In this document: in pieces, positions 42,095-50,318 of the stretch
How the letters are laid out: the number at the start of each line of letters is the position of its first letter
Numbering within the stretch: position 1 is the stretch's first letter
Source of the DNA: an uncultured Erythrobacter sp.
GTDB lineage: Bacteria; Pseudomonadota; Alphaproteobacteria; Sphingomonadales; Sphingomonadaceae
DNA length: 64,000 nucleotides
Direction of reading: 5' to 3'
Assembly (NCBI GenBank): GCA_947503275.1
Contig: CANNCZ010000002.1
Coordinates: 1,012,733-1,076,732 of the forward strand
Translations under genes and position numbers: made by a program
Notes under the pieces: generated by a model
Seen by the model: only the letters and a program-made list of their open reading frames with translations
Told to the model about the DNA's origin: nothing
Database searches by the model: none

Positions 42095-43879
42095 TCACTG
42101 TTTAGCTGGCCACATTCCGCGACCAAAGAGGTTGCGCGAATCAGGTTCTCTGGTTGGTTCGGCAAACCCAAACAGCCTGCGCTGGACAGCCCAGTCGGTA
42201 GGCACATTGGACTTCAAAAGTTCGTCGCTTGTCAGTTCCTTCGGCTGGCTCCCGTCCAAGATACTGGTCACAATATCCGGTGCGAGGTAATTGAGCCGGA
42301 TCAGTCGAGCAAAATGAGTTGGTCGGCAGCCATGCAACACAGCCAAATCATCCACGCTAAGCTCACGATGTTGGTCGACCAGTTTTTGGGCCTTTCGCGC
42401 ACCTTTGACTAAGTTGATCAGCTTTTCATCCCGCGATTCTCTAAGCGGAGCGTTGCAAGGATTGATATGTAGCGATGGCCACCTTTCTTCGGTTATAGTC
42501 CTAACGGCAATTTCATGTTCATAACGAGCGTCGCTACAGGGCCAATCGGCAGGGCGGCCCCGGAATGTACTACCTCCTTGCCACTCTAGGAACCGGCGAA
42601 CCTCAAGAGGCCTTACTTCGAGAGTCAGAGAGTTTGGTCCAACTTCAATCCTATAGAAAACTGCTTTCAACAGCTCCCGGAGTTCGTGTGCTGACATTGC
42701 TCCGATCTTGATTGAGGCTCCCGTTCCTGCCGAAGCCAAGCTTTCGAGTTCGTCTCCGAAAACGCCTAGTTTCTTAAGCGCTTTTCGAACAACTCTTCTG
42801 TCGCTGATGAGATCAGAGAATGATGCAATTACTGTTCTGTCTAGCTGTTCTGCGTTTGCACGATATGCACGGCGAAACACCCTCTGAGACCACATCGTAT
42901 TACTCGAGGCATAGGCACTGTAAGTCTTCCCGCGATGCCAATTAAGATCGAGCAACATGTGTCGTCCCAGATCATCCCATAAAAGGCCTGCAAGCAAATG
43001 TTCGGTGCCTTTGTTGCCAGGGCTCTTCTTTTTTCTTTCCGCACTGATCGCCTGCGCTTGCTCCCATACAGAGCGGGAAACGATTGGCTGATGCTCCCCC
43101 GCGTAATTACCGTTCTTTCCCTTGATCTCTCCAATGTAGATAGGGTTCTTCAGTATCCCATAGACGGTGCCGGGAGACATTAGGCGACCACCCCTCGACT
43201 TACCGCTCTTGATGGCTTTGATTGAACTTCGAAAGCCAGCATCTCTCACAGCATTCATAACTGTCGTGTAGCGACGGGTGCGCAAAAACTCATCGTAGAT
43301 GAACTGCACAATTTTCTCTTCATGCGCATCGATACAAAGCCGACCGGACTTAGAAACGTATCCGAATGGAGGCATGCCGCCGTGAATTTTTCCGTGACGC
43401 TTTCGGGTTTGAATGCTGTCGCGCACTCTGTCGGCAATGAGTTCACGTTCGAATTGCGAGAAGGTGAGGAGAACATTTAGGATCATCCTTCCCATGCTAT
43501 CTGAGGTATCAAATGCTTGAGAGATCGATACTAGGGCAATGTTGCGCTGATCAAAGATCTCGACCAGTCGAACGAAGTCGGCCAAGCTTCTCGTTAATCT
43601 GTCGATCTTATAGACAACGACTACATCGATATCCCCGGCCTCTATGTCCTGCATCAACTGCTTGAGAGCAGGCCTATCAAGTCCGCTACCAGAATGACCG
43701 CCGTCGTCGTAGATACTGGGAAGTTCGACCCAACCCTTGAAGCTTTGGCTCTTGATGTAGGCGCTACTAACCTCGCGCTGTGTGACCAACGAGTTAATGT
43801 CGTGATCTAGGCGCTTGTTGGTGCTCTTGCGAGTGTAAATGGCGCAGCGCACTATGGGCTGAGAATGGACTTTGGTCAT
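42095..43879 (-). CDS. Large serine recombinase, copy 2
   Basis: 594 residues. The resolvase catalytic domain (residues 9-150) has the nucleophile Ser19 in YTRKST, the hallmark QR motif (TQREVSSAYIKSQ), DRLTRSLADF and ERELIADRVRDS. Residues about 170-285 are the recombinase DNA-binding domain (SPGTVYGILKNPIYIG). A zinc-ribbon-like and coiled-coil region follows, though the usual Cys4 ribbon is not evident. The C-terminus contains an HTH-like ELSVDDLAVLHGCRPTHFARLIRLNYLAPDIV. GGAG lies 7 nt before the ATG. Paralogue of the next gene, 86 bp away. Confidence 0.93.
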   Translation of the reverse strand: MTKVHSQPIVRCAIYTRKSTNKRLDHDINSLVTQREVSSAYIKSQSFKGWVELPSIYDDGGHSGSGLDRPALKQLMQDIEAGDIDVVVVYKIDRLTRSLADFVRLVEIFDQRNIALVSISQAFDTSDSMGRMILNVLLTFSQFERELIADRVRDSIQTRKRHGKIHGGMPPFGYVSKSGRLCIDAHEEKIVQFIYDEFLRTRRYTTVMNAVRDAGFRSSIKAIKSGKSRGGRLMSPGTVYGILKNPIYIGEIKGKNGNYAGEHQPIVSRSVWEQAQAISAERKKKSPGNKGTEHLLAGLLWDDLGRHMLLDLNWHRGKTYSAYASSNTMWSQRVFRRAYRANAEQLDRTVIASFSDLISDRRVVRKALKKLGVFGDELESLASAGTGASIKIGAMSAHELRELLKAVFYRIEVGPNSLTLEVRPLEVRRFLEWQGGSTFRGRPADWPCSDARYEHEIAVRTITEERWPSLHINPCNAPLRESRDEKLINLVKGARKAQKLVDQHRELSVDDLAVLHGCRPTHFARLIRLNYLAPDIVTSILDGSQPKELTSDELLKSNVPTDWAVQRRLFGFAEPTREPDSRNLFGRGMWPAKQ

Positions 43880-43965
43880 ATCGAATCTCCATCACAAAGA
43901 CCCTCACGATCTCCCATTGCGAACTGTGTTGATAGACTTTCTCCCTAGAGACATAGCAGAGCGCA

Positions 43966-45759
43966 TCAGTTAGTAGTCTGCGCCCTGAACCGGCTCGGCC
44001 ACATGCCGCCGCCTCTATCGGTAACTTCCCTCTGTGGCTGCGGAAATCCGAATAGTCTGCGCTGCAAAGACCAGTCTGTCGGAATATTCGAGGCTAGCAA
44101 CTCTTTGCGCGTGAAGCCTGCTGGCTGTGTTCCATCTAAGATCGATGCCGCTATATCGGGCGCGAGGTAGTTGACACGAATGAGGCGTGAGAACTGTGAA
44201 GGTCTAACCCCTCTGTTCTTTGCCAACTCCGGAATGGAAAGGTCGCGATGTGCGTCCATGAGCCGCTGAGCAGTTCTCGCTTCGCCAATGAGTTTTATAA
44301 GCTGTTGGTCCGGCGAACTTTCGACGTCTGGGCGACACGGTTCGACATTCAGCGTTGGCCATTTTTCAGGTGAAATAGCCTGAACTTCTAGCAAGACATC
44401 ATACGTCGCCGAACTTAGTGGCCAATCTCCCTTTCTTGGCCGAAACTCGGAGCCTTCTTCCCACTTCAAAAAGCGCTTTAACTCGTGAAGTCGAATGGAT
44501 ATTGATAGATGTGCTCGCCCGACTTCGAGCTCTACAATCAGAGCCTCTGCGATCGCCTCCAATCTGTCGGCTGCTGTTTGTTCCAGTCGTTTCGCAGCAC
44601 CATGCCCATTGGTTGCTAGGCTATCGAGTTCGTCAGTAGTCACACCCAATACTTTGAGCGCTTGTCGCAAACGTCGCCTGTCCAAAAAGAACTCAACGAG
44701 GCCTGCTAGAACTAGTTTATCAAGCTTGCTCGCGTTGCATCGATATGCCTTCAAATATTGTGTCCGAGACCATCGGGCATCAGTTGAAGAATAGAAGGTA
44801 TAGATGCGGCCATCCGGTTTTCGCTGAATGTCTAAGTACATGCTGCGGCCCAGCTCGTCGCGAAGTAGCCTAGCTAGGAAGTGCTTTGTTCCCTTGGGGT
44901 TTGGGGCAGGTCGCTTCCGAGCTATGACCAGTTCTTGAGCTCTGTCCCATAGCTCACGAGATATTAGCGGCTGATGTCGACCCGGGTAGTTTTTATCGTT
45001 GCCCCTTATCTCCCCGACATACACTGGATTGCGCAGAACGCCGTAAATGATTGAAGATGAGATTGGCCCTCCTCCCCTCCATCCGCCCTTTCGCAACGGC
45101 TTGCGTGAACTACACAGCTTCTTCGATTCGACCGCGCGTTGAACGGCAAGATAGCGTTCTGTCCTAATAAACTCATTGTAGACGAAGCGAACTATGTTCG
45201 CTTCGTGCTCGTCCACCACGAGTGCATCGTCTACGATTTGGTATCCAAATGGAGGTTTGCCGCCATGGATTTTGCCATGTCTCTTTCTCGCTCGAAGACT
45301 GTCTCTAACCCTCTCTCCGATCATCTCCCTTTCAAACTGCGAGAAAGTCAGCAAGATGTTCAGGACCATCCTACCCATGCTATCCGATGTGTCGAATGCT
45401 TGAGAGACAGCGACAAGGTTTATGTTTCGTTGTTCGAATAGATCGATGAGTCGAACGAAGTCGACTAGACTTCGCGTCAGTCGGTCGATTTTGTAAACTA
45501 CAACGTTGTCGATTTTACCCTGCTCAATATCGTCCATGAGCCTTGCCAATGCTGGCCTATCCAAGTCGGCTCCAGACATTTTTCCGTCATCGTAGGATTC
45601 TGGCAATTCCCTCCATGACTTGTACTGCTGGCTCTTGATATACGCGCTGCAAACTTCCCTCTGCGTAGAGAGCGAATTGATCTCGGCCTCCAATCGGTTC
45701 CCTGAACTTTTTCGTGTGTAGATTGCGCAGCGTGTAGCGGCTTGCTCTTCGATCATCAT
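43966..45759 (-). CDS. Large serine recombinase, copy 1
   Basis: 597 residues, same architecture as the gene at 42095-43879: nucleophile Ser18 in YTRKSS, INSLSTQREVCSAYIKSQ, YKIDRLTRSLVDFVRL, REMIGERVRDSLRARKRHGK, SIIYGVLRNPVYVG and the C-terminal HTH-like LAKNRGVRPSQFSRLIRVNYLAPDIAASILDG. The two proteins are clearly similar throughout, including both ends, and are encoded in tandem on the same strand. They may act as a pair on a shared or flanking site. Initiates at the first of two adjacent ATGs. Confidence 0.93.
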   Translation of the reverse strand: MMIEEQAATRCAIYTRKSSGNRLEAEINSLSTQREVCSAYIKSQQYKSWRELPESYDDGKMSGADLDRPALARLMDDIEQGKIDNVVVYKIDRLTRSLVDFVRLIDLFEQRNINLVAVSQAFDTSDSMGRMVLNILLTFSQFEREMIGERVRDSLRARKRHGKIHGGKPPFGYQIVDDALVVDEHEANIVRFVYNEFIRTERYLAVQRAVESKKLCSSRKPLRKGGWRGGGPISSSIIYGVLRNPVYVGEIRGNDKNYPGRHQPLISRELWDRAQELVIARKRPAPNPKGTKHFLARLLRDELGRSMYLDIQRKPDGRIYTFYSSTDARWSRTQYLKAYRCNASKLDKLVLAGLVEFFLDRRRLRQALKVLGVTTDELDSLATNGHGAAKRLEQTAADRLEAIAEALIVELEVGRAHLSISIRLHELKRFLKWEEGSEFRPRKGDWPLSSATYDVLLEVQAISPEKWPTLNVEPCRPDVESSPDQQLIKLIGEARTAQRLMDAHRDLSIPELAKNRGVRPSQFSRLIRVNYLAPDIAASILDGTQPAGFTRKELLASNIPTDWSLQRRLFGFPQPQREVTDRGGGMWPSRFRAQTTN

Positions 45760-45864
45760 GCACCTCTCTCCAAATCGGATGTTATTGATGCAGCATTATT
45801 AGTCGTGATAGCTAGTGTTGACGCTAATCTTGAACAATGATGTCGCGCTGAAGGACCTTGCCGC

Positions 45865-46059
45865 ATGATACCCGAATTCTTGAGCGGCCTTGACCCGGAT
45901 GAAATCCTTGCAACGCGCGAAAACCTGGAGGCCGCGCGCCGCGTTCATGACGGGCCAGTTGCCCGTCGGCTTCCGGAGAGCTTGTGTGAGGAGATAGACC
46001 GGCTGCTCTATTTAGTGGAGCTAGCAGTGCGGAAGCAGAGAGAGATCGACGGGCCGTAG
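45865..46059 (+). CDS. Small hypothetical protein
   Basis: 64 residues, divergent from the serine recombinase gene. Helical and charged (LDPDEILATRENLEAARRVHDGP and LCEEIDRLLYLVELAVRKQREID). AAGGAC lies 8 nt upstream of the ATG. A small DNA-binding or recombination accessory factor is possible but nothing specific supports it. Confidence 0.45.
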   Translation: MIPEFLSGLDPDEILATRENLEAARRVHDGPVARRLPESLCEEIDRLLYLVELAVRKQREIDGP

Positions 46060-46135
46060 AGAAAAATGCTCTGATTGTAGGCAAGTATTGGGTCGTTAGC
46101 AGAGGGTCTGGTTTCCAGCTCTGATCAGCTATAAC

Positions 46136-46208
46136 CAGTCATTCGGCAATCGGCCCAGTTCAAGCCGTTATCCTGCGACCGACATTGGGGGTGGAAGCGG
46201 ACAGCAAG
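46136..46208. repeat. Dispersed repeat copy 5
   Basis: Shares with copy 3 the block around TTCGGCAATCGGCCCA with TTCAAGCC and the block GACCGACATTGGGGGTGG followed by AAGCGGAC. Confidence 0.6.
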
Positions 46209-46284
46209 AAGTCAACGTGAACATTGTAACGAAGACAATGTGCAGATCAGGGCAGTCCCTAGGCCAAAAGCAGCTGCCTGGGTC

Positions 46285-47055
46285 TTACAAGTGCCTCAAC
46301 TGTCCCAACGTCGATGCGCGTAATGACGCCGTGACCCTGTTGTCGACTTCGAGTTTTCGGAAGGCGCGTTCCAGATAGGTGATCACGCTGCTTTCCGTGA
46401 TCTGCAGAATTTCAGCGATAACGCCATTGCTTTTCCCTTCCGCGACCCACGACAGAATCTCCCGTTCGCGCGGAGATAGACGGACATTGCGTGGCAGAGG
46501 TTTGTGCAACAGCTGACAGTAATGTTGGTGGGCGATCTGGCAACAGAGTTGGAGACTGGCCAATTCCGCGCCGCCGAAGTCGGGCATATGAGCGCCAAAA
46601 CCCATGGAGACATAACCTTGGCGACCGTTGGGGCCGTATGTCGGCAGGTGCAGGCCGACTCCAACTTTGCTCGCTGCAAATTCGAGATAGGCGCGCTCTT
46701 TCTTGCTCAGCTTGCTCGTCTCGTCCAATTCCCCCCACCATTTCGCCGTTCCGCCCGATAGAATCGCGTGAATCGTCGGATCAACCTGGATGATCCGGTT
46801 ATCCTCGAAGTGGCTGACCAAATCAGAGGGGAAGCCGACGCATATTGCGTTGAGCCCGATAGGCTCTGCAGACCCAATCGCAGGCAGATGATGATAAGCA
46901 AGAGAAATTACGCCTATCCGTGAGGCGAACCGCAAGCACAGGAAATTCAGACTGGAAGCCCTGTCACATAGACTCACCCTCTGCCGAAAGAGCGCGATTT
47001 CCTCGGCGCTGGATATTGCGTGATTTGCGCTCTTCCCGACCACCGATTGCTTCAT
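46285..47055 (-). CDS. LuxR solo (autoinducer-binding type)
   Basis: 256 residues. Residues about 35-185 resemble the acyl-homoserine-lactone-binding domain (FLCLRFASRIGVISLAYHHLP, NRIIQVDPTIHAILSGGTAKWWGEL, GVGLHLPTYGPNGRQGYVSMGF). Residues about 190-250 are the LuxR HTH (LSPREREILSWVAEGKSNGVIAEILQITESSVITYLERAFRKLEV). No luxI-type synthase is anywhere in the window, so it is a LuxR solo. Divergent from the glycine-zipper protein gene; an inverted repeat between them (47075-47105) is a possible binding site. Confidence 0.9.
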   Translation of the reverse strand: MKQSVVGKSANHAISSAEEIALFRQRVSLCDRASSLNFLCLRFASRIGVISLAYHHLPAIGSAEPIGLNAICVGFPSDLVSHFEDNRIIQVDPTIHAILSGGTAKWWGELDETSKLSKKERAYLEFAASKVGVGLHLPTYGPNGRQGYVSMGFGAHMPDFGGAELASLQLCCQIAHQHYCQLLHKPLPRNVRLSPREREILSWVAEGKSNGVIAEILQITESSVITYLERAFRKLEVDNRVTASLRASTLGQLRHL

Positions 47056-47074
47056 CCACGAAATCTGCTTTTAT

Positions 47075-47105
47075 GTCGGAAGGTTATAGGACAAAAGATT
47101 CCGAC
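47075..47105. promoter_or_regulatory. Inverted repeat in the LuxR intergenic region
   Basis: GTCGGAA (47075-47081) and TTCCGAC (47099-47105) with 17 bp between, followed by TTTTT. Either an operator for the LuxR protein or a hairpin in the leader; it terminates no identifiable gene. Confidence 0.4.
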
Positions 47106-47203
47106 TTTTTCTGTTAGTCCTTCTAGATAGATCAGCGGGGCATGTTTTGACACCCCTCTGAATAGCTATGCGCCTATAGATTTCGGCTAGCGGGAGACAT
47201 GGA

Positions 47204-47623
47204 ATGCCCAAATTGAGTATGAGCTCCCGATCACTGATATTTGGACTTGTTCCTGCCATATGCGGCGCAGTTTTGATTGCAACTCCGGCTTCGGCTCAGC
47301 GTGGCGAACATCAGTATCTCGAATCTCGATTTGATTATTGCCATGAACGCGCGCTCGCTTTTTCGGGTTACAATGGCCGCACCCCGCGACGGTATCGCAG
47401 AGGCGGAGCATTGGAAGGTGCTGCAAGAGGCTCAGGGGCTGCTGCACTTGGCTCGCTTTTGAGAGGGGAAAATCGCGAAGAGCGGCGACGCGCCGAGCGA
47501 CGCGGAGCAATCATCGGCGGCATCATCGGGGCTATCAGGCAAGGTGAGCAACGTCAGGAAGAACGACGCCGCGCCAGAGTTTATCAGCTTGAAATGGATG
47601 CCTGCATGCGTGGCGGCCGATAA
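47204..47623 (+). CDS. Exported glycine-zipper-like protein
   Basis: 139 residues. Signal peptide (about 1-31, cleaving after ATPASA), then a basic, Arg-rich chain with a small-residue stretch (GAARGSGAAALGSLLRG) and RRGAIIGGIIGAIRQG, which resembles a glycine zipper. It ends in RARVYQLEMDACMRGGR. Such proteins are often located in the outer membrane or periplasm. Followed 11 nt later by the HdeA-like gene. Confidence 0.7.
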   Translation: MPKLSMSSRSLIFGLVPAICGAVLIATPASAQRGEHQYLESRFDYCHERALAFSGYNGRTPRRYRRGGALEGAARGSGAAALGSLLRGENREERRRAERRGAIIGGIIGAIRQGEQRQEERRRARVYQLEMDACMRGGR

Positions 47624-47634
47624 GGAGTAGAATT

Positions 47635-47982
47635 ATGAAGAAGACACTTATTGCCGGATTGGCACTCGCTGGCCTTGCCATTTCCCCAACTCAAATCGTC
47701 GCGCAAGAGCAGCCTTCGCAGACTGAGGTAGACCCGCTTGGTCTAGCTTCTGAAGAGATGTTCGATTTGGCCGAAATGCGTTGCTGGGATATGGTCACAC
47801 TAAACGAGGATGATCGCGGCTTCGCACTGGTTTTGTTGTACGGCTATGCTAGCGGCAAAGCGTCGAAATCGATTGTGTCTGCGCGTGAGGTTCAAGTTGC
47901 CGTAGTCAACACTATGCAGGAATGCGTCGACAAACCAGACGCGCTCGTTCTCGACATTCTAGAAACGCATATGCACGGCTAG
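47635..47982 (+). CDS. HdeA/HdeB-like periplasmic protein
   Basis: 115 residues with a signal peptide (MKKTLIAGLALAGLAISPTQIVAQ). The mature part has two cysteines (MRCWDMV and MQECVDK) flanking a helical region (DDRGFALVLLYGYASGKASKSIVSAREVQVAVVNT), the layout of HdeA-type acid-stress chaperones. Assignment is from pattern, not from full similarity. Likely co-transcribed with the preceding gene. Convergent with the next gene, their ends overlapping. Confidence 0.6.
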   Translation: MKKTLIAGLALAGLAISPTQIVAQEQPSQTEVDPLGLASEEMFDLAEMRCWDMVTLNEDDRGFALVLLYGYASGKASKSIVSAREVQVAVVNTMQECVDKPDALVLDILETHMHG

Positions 47983-48485
47983 AGTAGTCCAGCGCTGATC
48001 AATATTTGGCTGGCGAACAAGGCGGCGAACGTTACCCCGGCACTTGCAAGCGCGATGACGAAACGCTTGCGCTTGCTCTCTCGGAGCAACGAAATCTCCA
48101 TTAGCTCGTTCGCGATCTCATCGACCGGATCGCACTTTTCAGCGGCCTCGATCAGGTGCTTGGCAGAGCCATAACGATCAGGATGCAAATAGAAGATGTG
48201 GGTTCGTCCGTCGCTTGTCTCGACCTCTGTCGACTTACGTTTTGGATAGAGCACATACCCAAACAAGGCGATTGGTAGGACCACAAGCACCCAGGCGATG
48301 ACGACCGCAACTATGCCGCCACCCCCTTGATCATTTGCTAGTCGCCCGATGTCACCAATTATGCTGAGCGCGAAGATGTAGCCGACACCGACAATTTGCG
48401 CTTTGGTGTCATACGCACGCACAGAGACTTGCGCCTCATCGAGGCTGTCCTTGAGCAGTGTGAATGTTTCGTTTCTCGAGCTCAC
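47979..48485 (-). CDS. Membrane protein, Pycsar-effector (PycTM)-like
   Basis: 168 residues. Layout resembles the PycTM/DUF5706 effector family: an N-terminal helix ending in an acid-T-K-A motif (VRAYDTKAQIVGVGYIFALSIIG), a second hydrophobic helix (VVIAWVLVVLPIALFGYVLY), a cytosolic insert, and a C-terminal amphipathic/hydrophobic pair (ANELMEISLLRESKRKRFVIALASAGVTFAALFASQIL). PycTM proteins disrupt membranes when a cyclic nucleotide is made by a PycC cyclase; no cyclase is present nearby. The assignment is tentative. Confidence 0.45.
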   Translation of the reverse strand: MSSRNETFTLLKDSLDEAQVSVRAYDTKAQIVGVGYIFALSIIGDIGRLANDQGGGGIVAVVIAWVLVVLPIALFGYVLYPKRKSTEVETSDGRTHIFYLHPDRYGSAKHLIEAAEKCDPVDEIANELMEISLLRESKRKRFVIALASAGVTFAALFASQILISAGLL

Positions 48486-48494
48486 CTTTCTAGC

Positions 48495-49073
48495 CTAATT
48501 CGGCGGAAAACCGGACAGGATCGCTTGAGCATCTGTTGCAGCGGTGTTGGTTTCTCCGCGAAGCTCTGATCGTGTCAAATTGCGCTGACCCGCACCGTGC
48601 CAGACGGGTGACCGACGCGACACATCATATATGTCGATTGCCAGTGTCCCTTCGGTGTATTCACGAACAGAAGATCGTGTGACGGGCACGGTCGGGATCG
48701 GTGGAAAATACCTTCCTCCCCAGCGCCAGTTCACGCGGTCTTGCCAGAAGAAGTCCGGCATTTCGATCACGTCAACGCCATCGCGTGTCCCGATGGTGAA
48801 TGACACAGCGAAGTCCGCTTCGGACACGTTTTCGGTGTAACGGTAGCCCTTGTTTTCAAGGTCAGCTCTGATCGCATTTGCAACTTCGGCTTGAACTGCG
48901 GGAGGTACCAGGCGAGCGCCCAAGACCGACAACGGTCTATCCCCGGCCCATGCAAAGGTCTGATACTCACCAAAGCTCTGGGATTGATCGAAATCAGTGG
49001 TGATGCGTCCAGTCGTCGCGCATGCCGACAGCGCCAATGCACTTGCGGCAACCAATGCTGTGGCAAACTTCAT
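48495..49073 (-). CDS. DUF4136 lipoprotein
   Basis: 192 residues. Signal peptide with lipobox (LSAC), then the DUF4136 pattern: TDFDQSQSFGEYQTFAWAG, IRADLENKGYRYTENVSEADFAVSFTIGT, and the C-terminal TLAIDIYDVSRRSPVWHGAGQRNLTR. Outer-membrane lipoproteins of unknown function. A paralogue lies at 58047-58652 on the other side of the efflux genes. It ends 9 nt before the PycTM-like gene's start. Confidence 0.85.
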   Translation of the reverse strand: MKFATALVAASALALSACATTGRITTDFDQSQSFGEYQTFAWAGDRPLSVLGARLVPPAVQAEVANAIRADLENKGYRYTENVSEADFAVSFTIGTRDGVDVIEMPDFFWQDRVNWRWGGRYFPPIPTVPVTRSSVREYTEGTLAIDIYDVSRRSPVWHGAGQRNLTRSELRGETNTAATDAQAILSGFPPN

Positions 49074-49094
49074 ATTCTCTCTCCCGTTAAGTAG

Positions 49095-50312
49095 CTAAAG
49101 CGATAGGAAAAACTGGATCAGAAACGCGTTTGCCACATCGACGAAAAACGCTCCGACCAATGGGACGATGATAAAGGCGGTGGGCGCTGCCCCATGCGTC
49201 TTTGTAACCGCTGACATATTGGCAATCGCCGTCGGCGTTGCGCCAAGGCCAAACCCGGCAAAACCCGCAGAAAGGACTGCTGCAAAGTAGTTCTTTCCCA
49301 TCAGTGGGAAGACCACGAAAAGGATAAACAGGACCGCAACAAAAACCTGCGCGGCCAAAATACCGAACAGAGGCCCGGCCAGTCCTGCGACCTCCCAAAG
49401 CTGCATTCCCATCAATGACATGGCGATAAATAGGCCTAGTGAGAAATCAGAGATTAGTGCGAGCGCCTTTGATCCGGTCGGCCATGCCGTGCCCTTGAAC
49501 AGCGCAGGGATGGTGTTCGTCATGAGGATGGCAACCATCATGCAGGAGACGAACAGTGGCAGTTTCAAACCAAACCCCGCGATGATTTCGTTGAGCACAA
49601 AGCCGAGGATCATGGCGATGTGAATGATTAGAATAGCGCCCATCAAGTTCAGATGCGTGATCGACGTATCGTCCTGCTTGTCACGCTCAATCCCGACCAA
49701 AAGATCGCCCTTGCTCTCAGATTCTAGTTTGTAGCGAGAGAGCAAAAACTGCGCGATCGGCCCACCCAAAAGGCTGGCAATAACCAGCCCTATCGTCGCG
49801 GCAGCCACACCAATCTCTAGTGCGTTGGCGACGCCTTGCTGCTCTGCAATAGTGGGAGCCCATGCAATCGCAGTTCCATGACCGCCTGCTAACGAAGCCG
49901 ACCCAACCAGCACACCGACGCCGCCCGGCTGGCCCATTGCGGTTGCTGCCATGAAGCCAACTGTGTCCTGTAGTGCCAGGTAGGTTAGCGTGAGCCCGAG
50001 AAAGATGACGAGCGGTTTGCCGCCCGCCAAAAGCTGCGCAAAACGAGCGTTGATGCCGATTGTCGTGAAGAAATAAATCAGGAAAATATCGCGCGCATAG
50101 AGGCTAAACTCGACCTCAAAGCCGAACACTAGATAGGCGATCAAACCTAGCGTGGAGGCAACGATTCCGCCCGTCACAGGCTCTGGAATATTGTATTTCT
50201 GTAGAAACGTGATCTGGCTCGTTATCTTGATACCGACGAACAGGACAATGATCCCCAGCGTCAGCGTCACGAAATCGTCGAGCTTCAGAATGTTACTGTC
50301 GACGATTTCCAT
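49095..50312 (-). CDS. gltS: Sodium/glutamate symporter
   Basis: 405 residues, about 10-12 transmembrane helices. GltS family signatures: TLGIIVLFVGIKI at the start, GVLVGSASLAGGHGTAIAWAPT (the conserved Gly-rich helix of the first half) and AVLSAGFAGFGLGATPTAIANMSAVTKTHGAAPTAFIIVPLVGAFFVDVANAFLI (second half). It imports glutamate with Na+. It follows the outer-membrane efflux gene by only 6 nt (same strand). Confidence 0.92.
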   Translation of the reverse strand: MEIVDSNILKLDDFVTLTLGIIVLFVGIKITSQITFLQKYNIPEPVTGGIVASTLGLIAYLVFGFEVEFSLYARDIFLIYFFTTIGINARFAQLLAGGKPLVIFLGLTLTYLALQDTVGFMAATAMGQPGGVGVLVGSASLAGGHGTAIAWAPTIAEQQGVANALEIGVAAATIGLVIASLLGGPIAQFLLSRYKLESESKGDLLVGIERDKQDDTSITHLNLMGAILIIHIAMILGFVLNEIIAGFGLKLPLFVSCMMVAILMTNTIPALFKGTAWPTGSKALALISDFSLGLFIAMSLMGMQLWEVAGLAGPLFGILAAQVFVAVLFILFVVFPLMGKNYFAAVLSAGFAGFGLGATPTAIANMSAVTKTHGAAPTAFIIVPLVGAFFVDVANAFLIQFFLSL

Positions 50313-50318
50313 CTCGCA

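Noticed and set aside
47075..47110. Rho-independent terminator at GTCGGAA/TTCCGAC-TTTTT
   Set aside because: It has a T-tract, but no plus-strand gene ends here and it lies between divergent starts; recorded as a possible operator instead.
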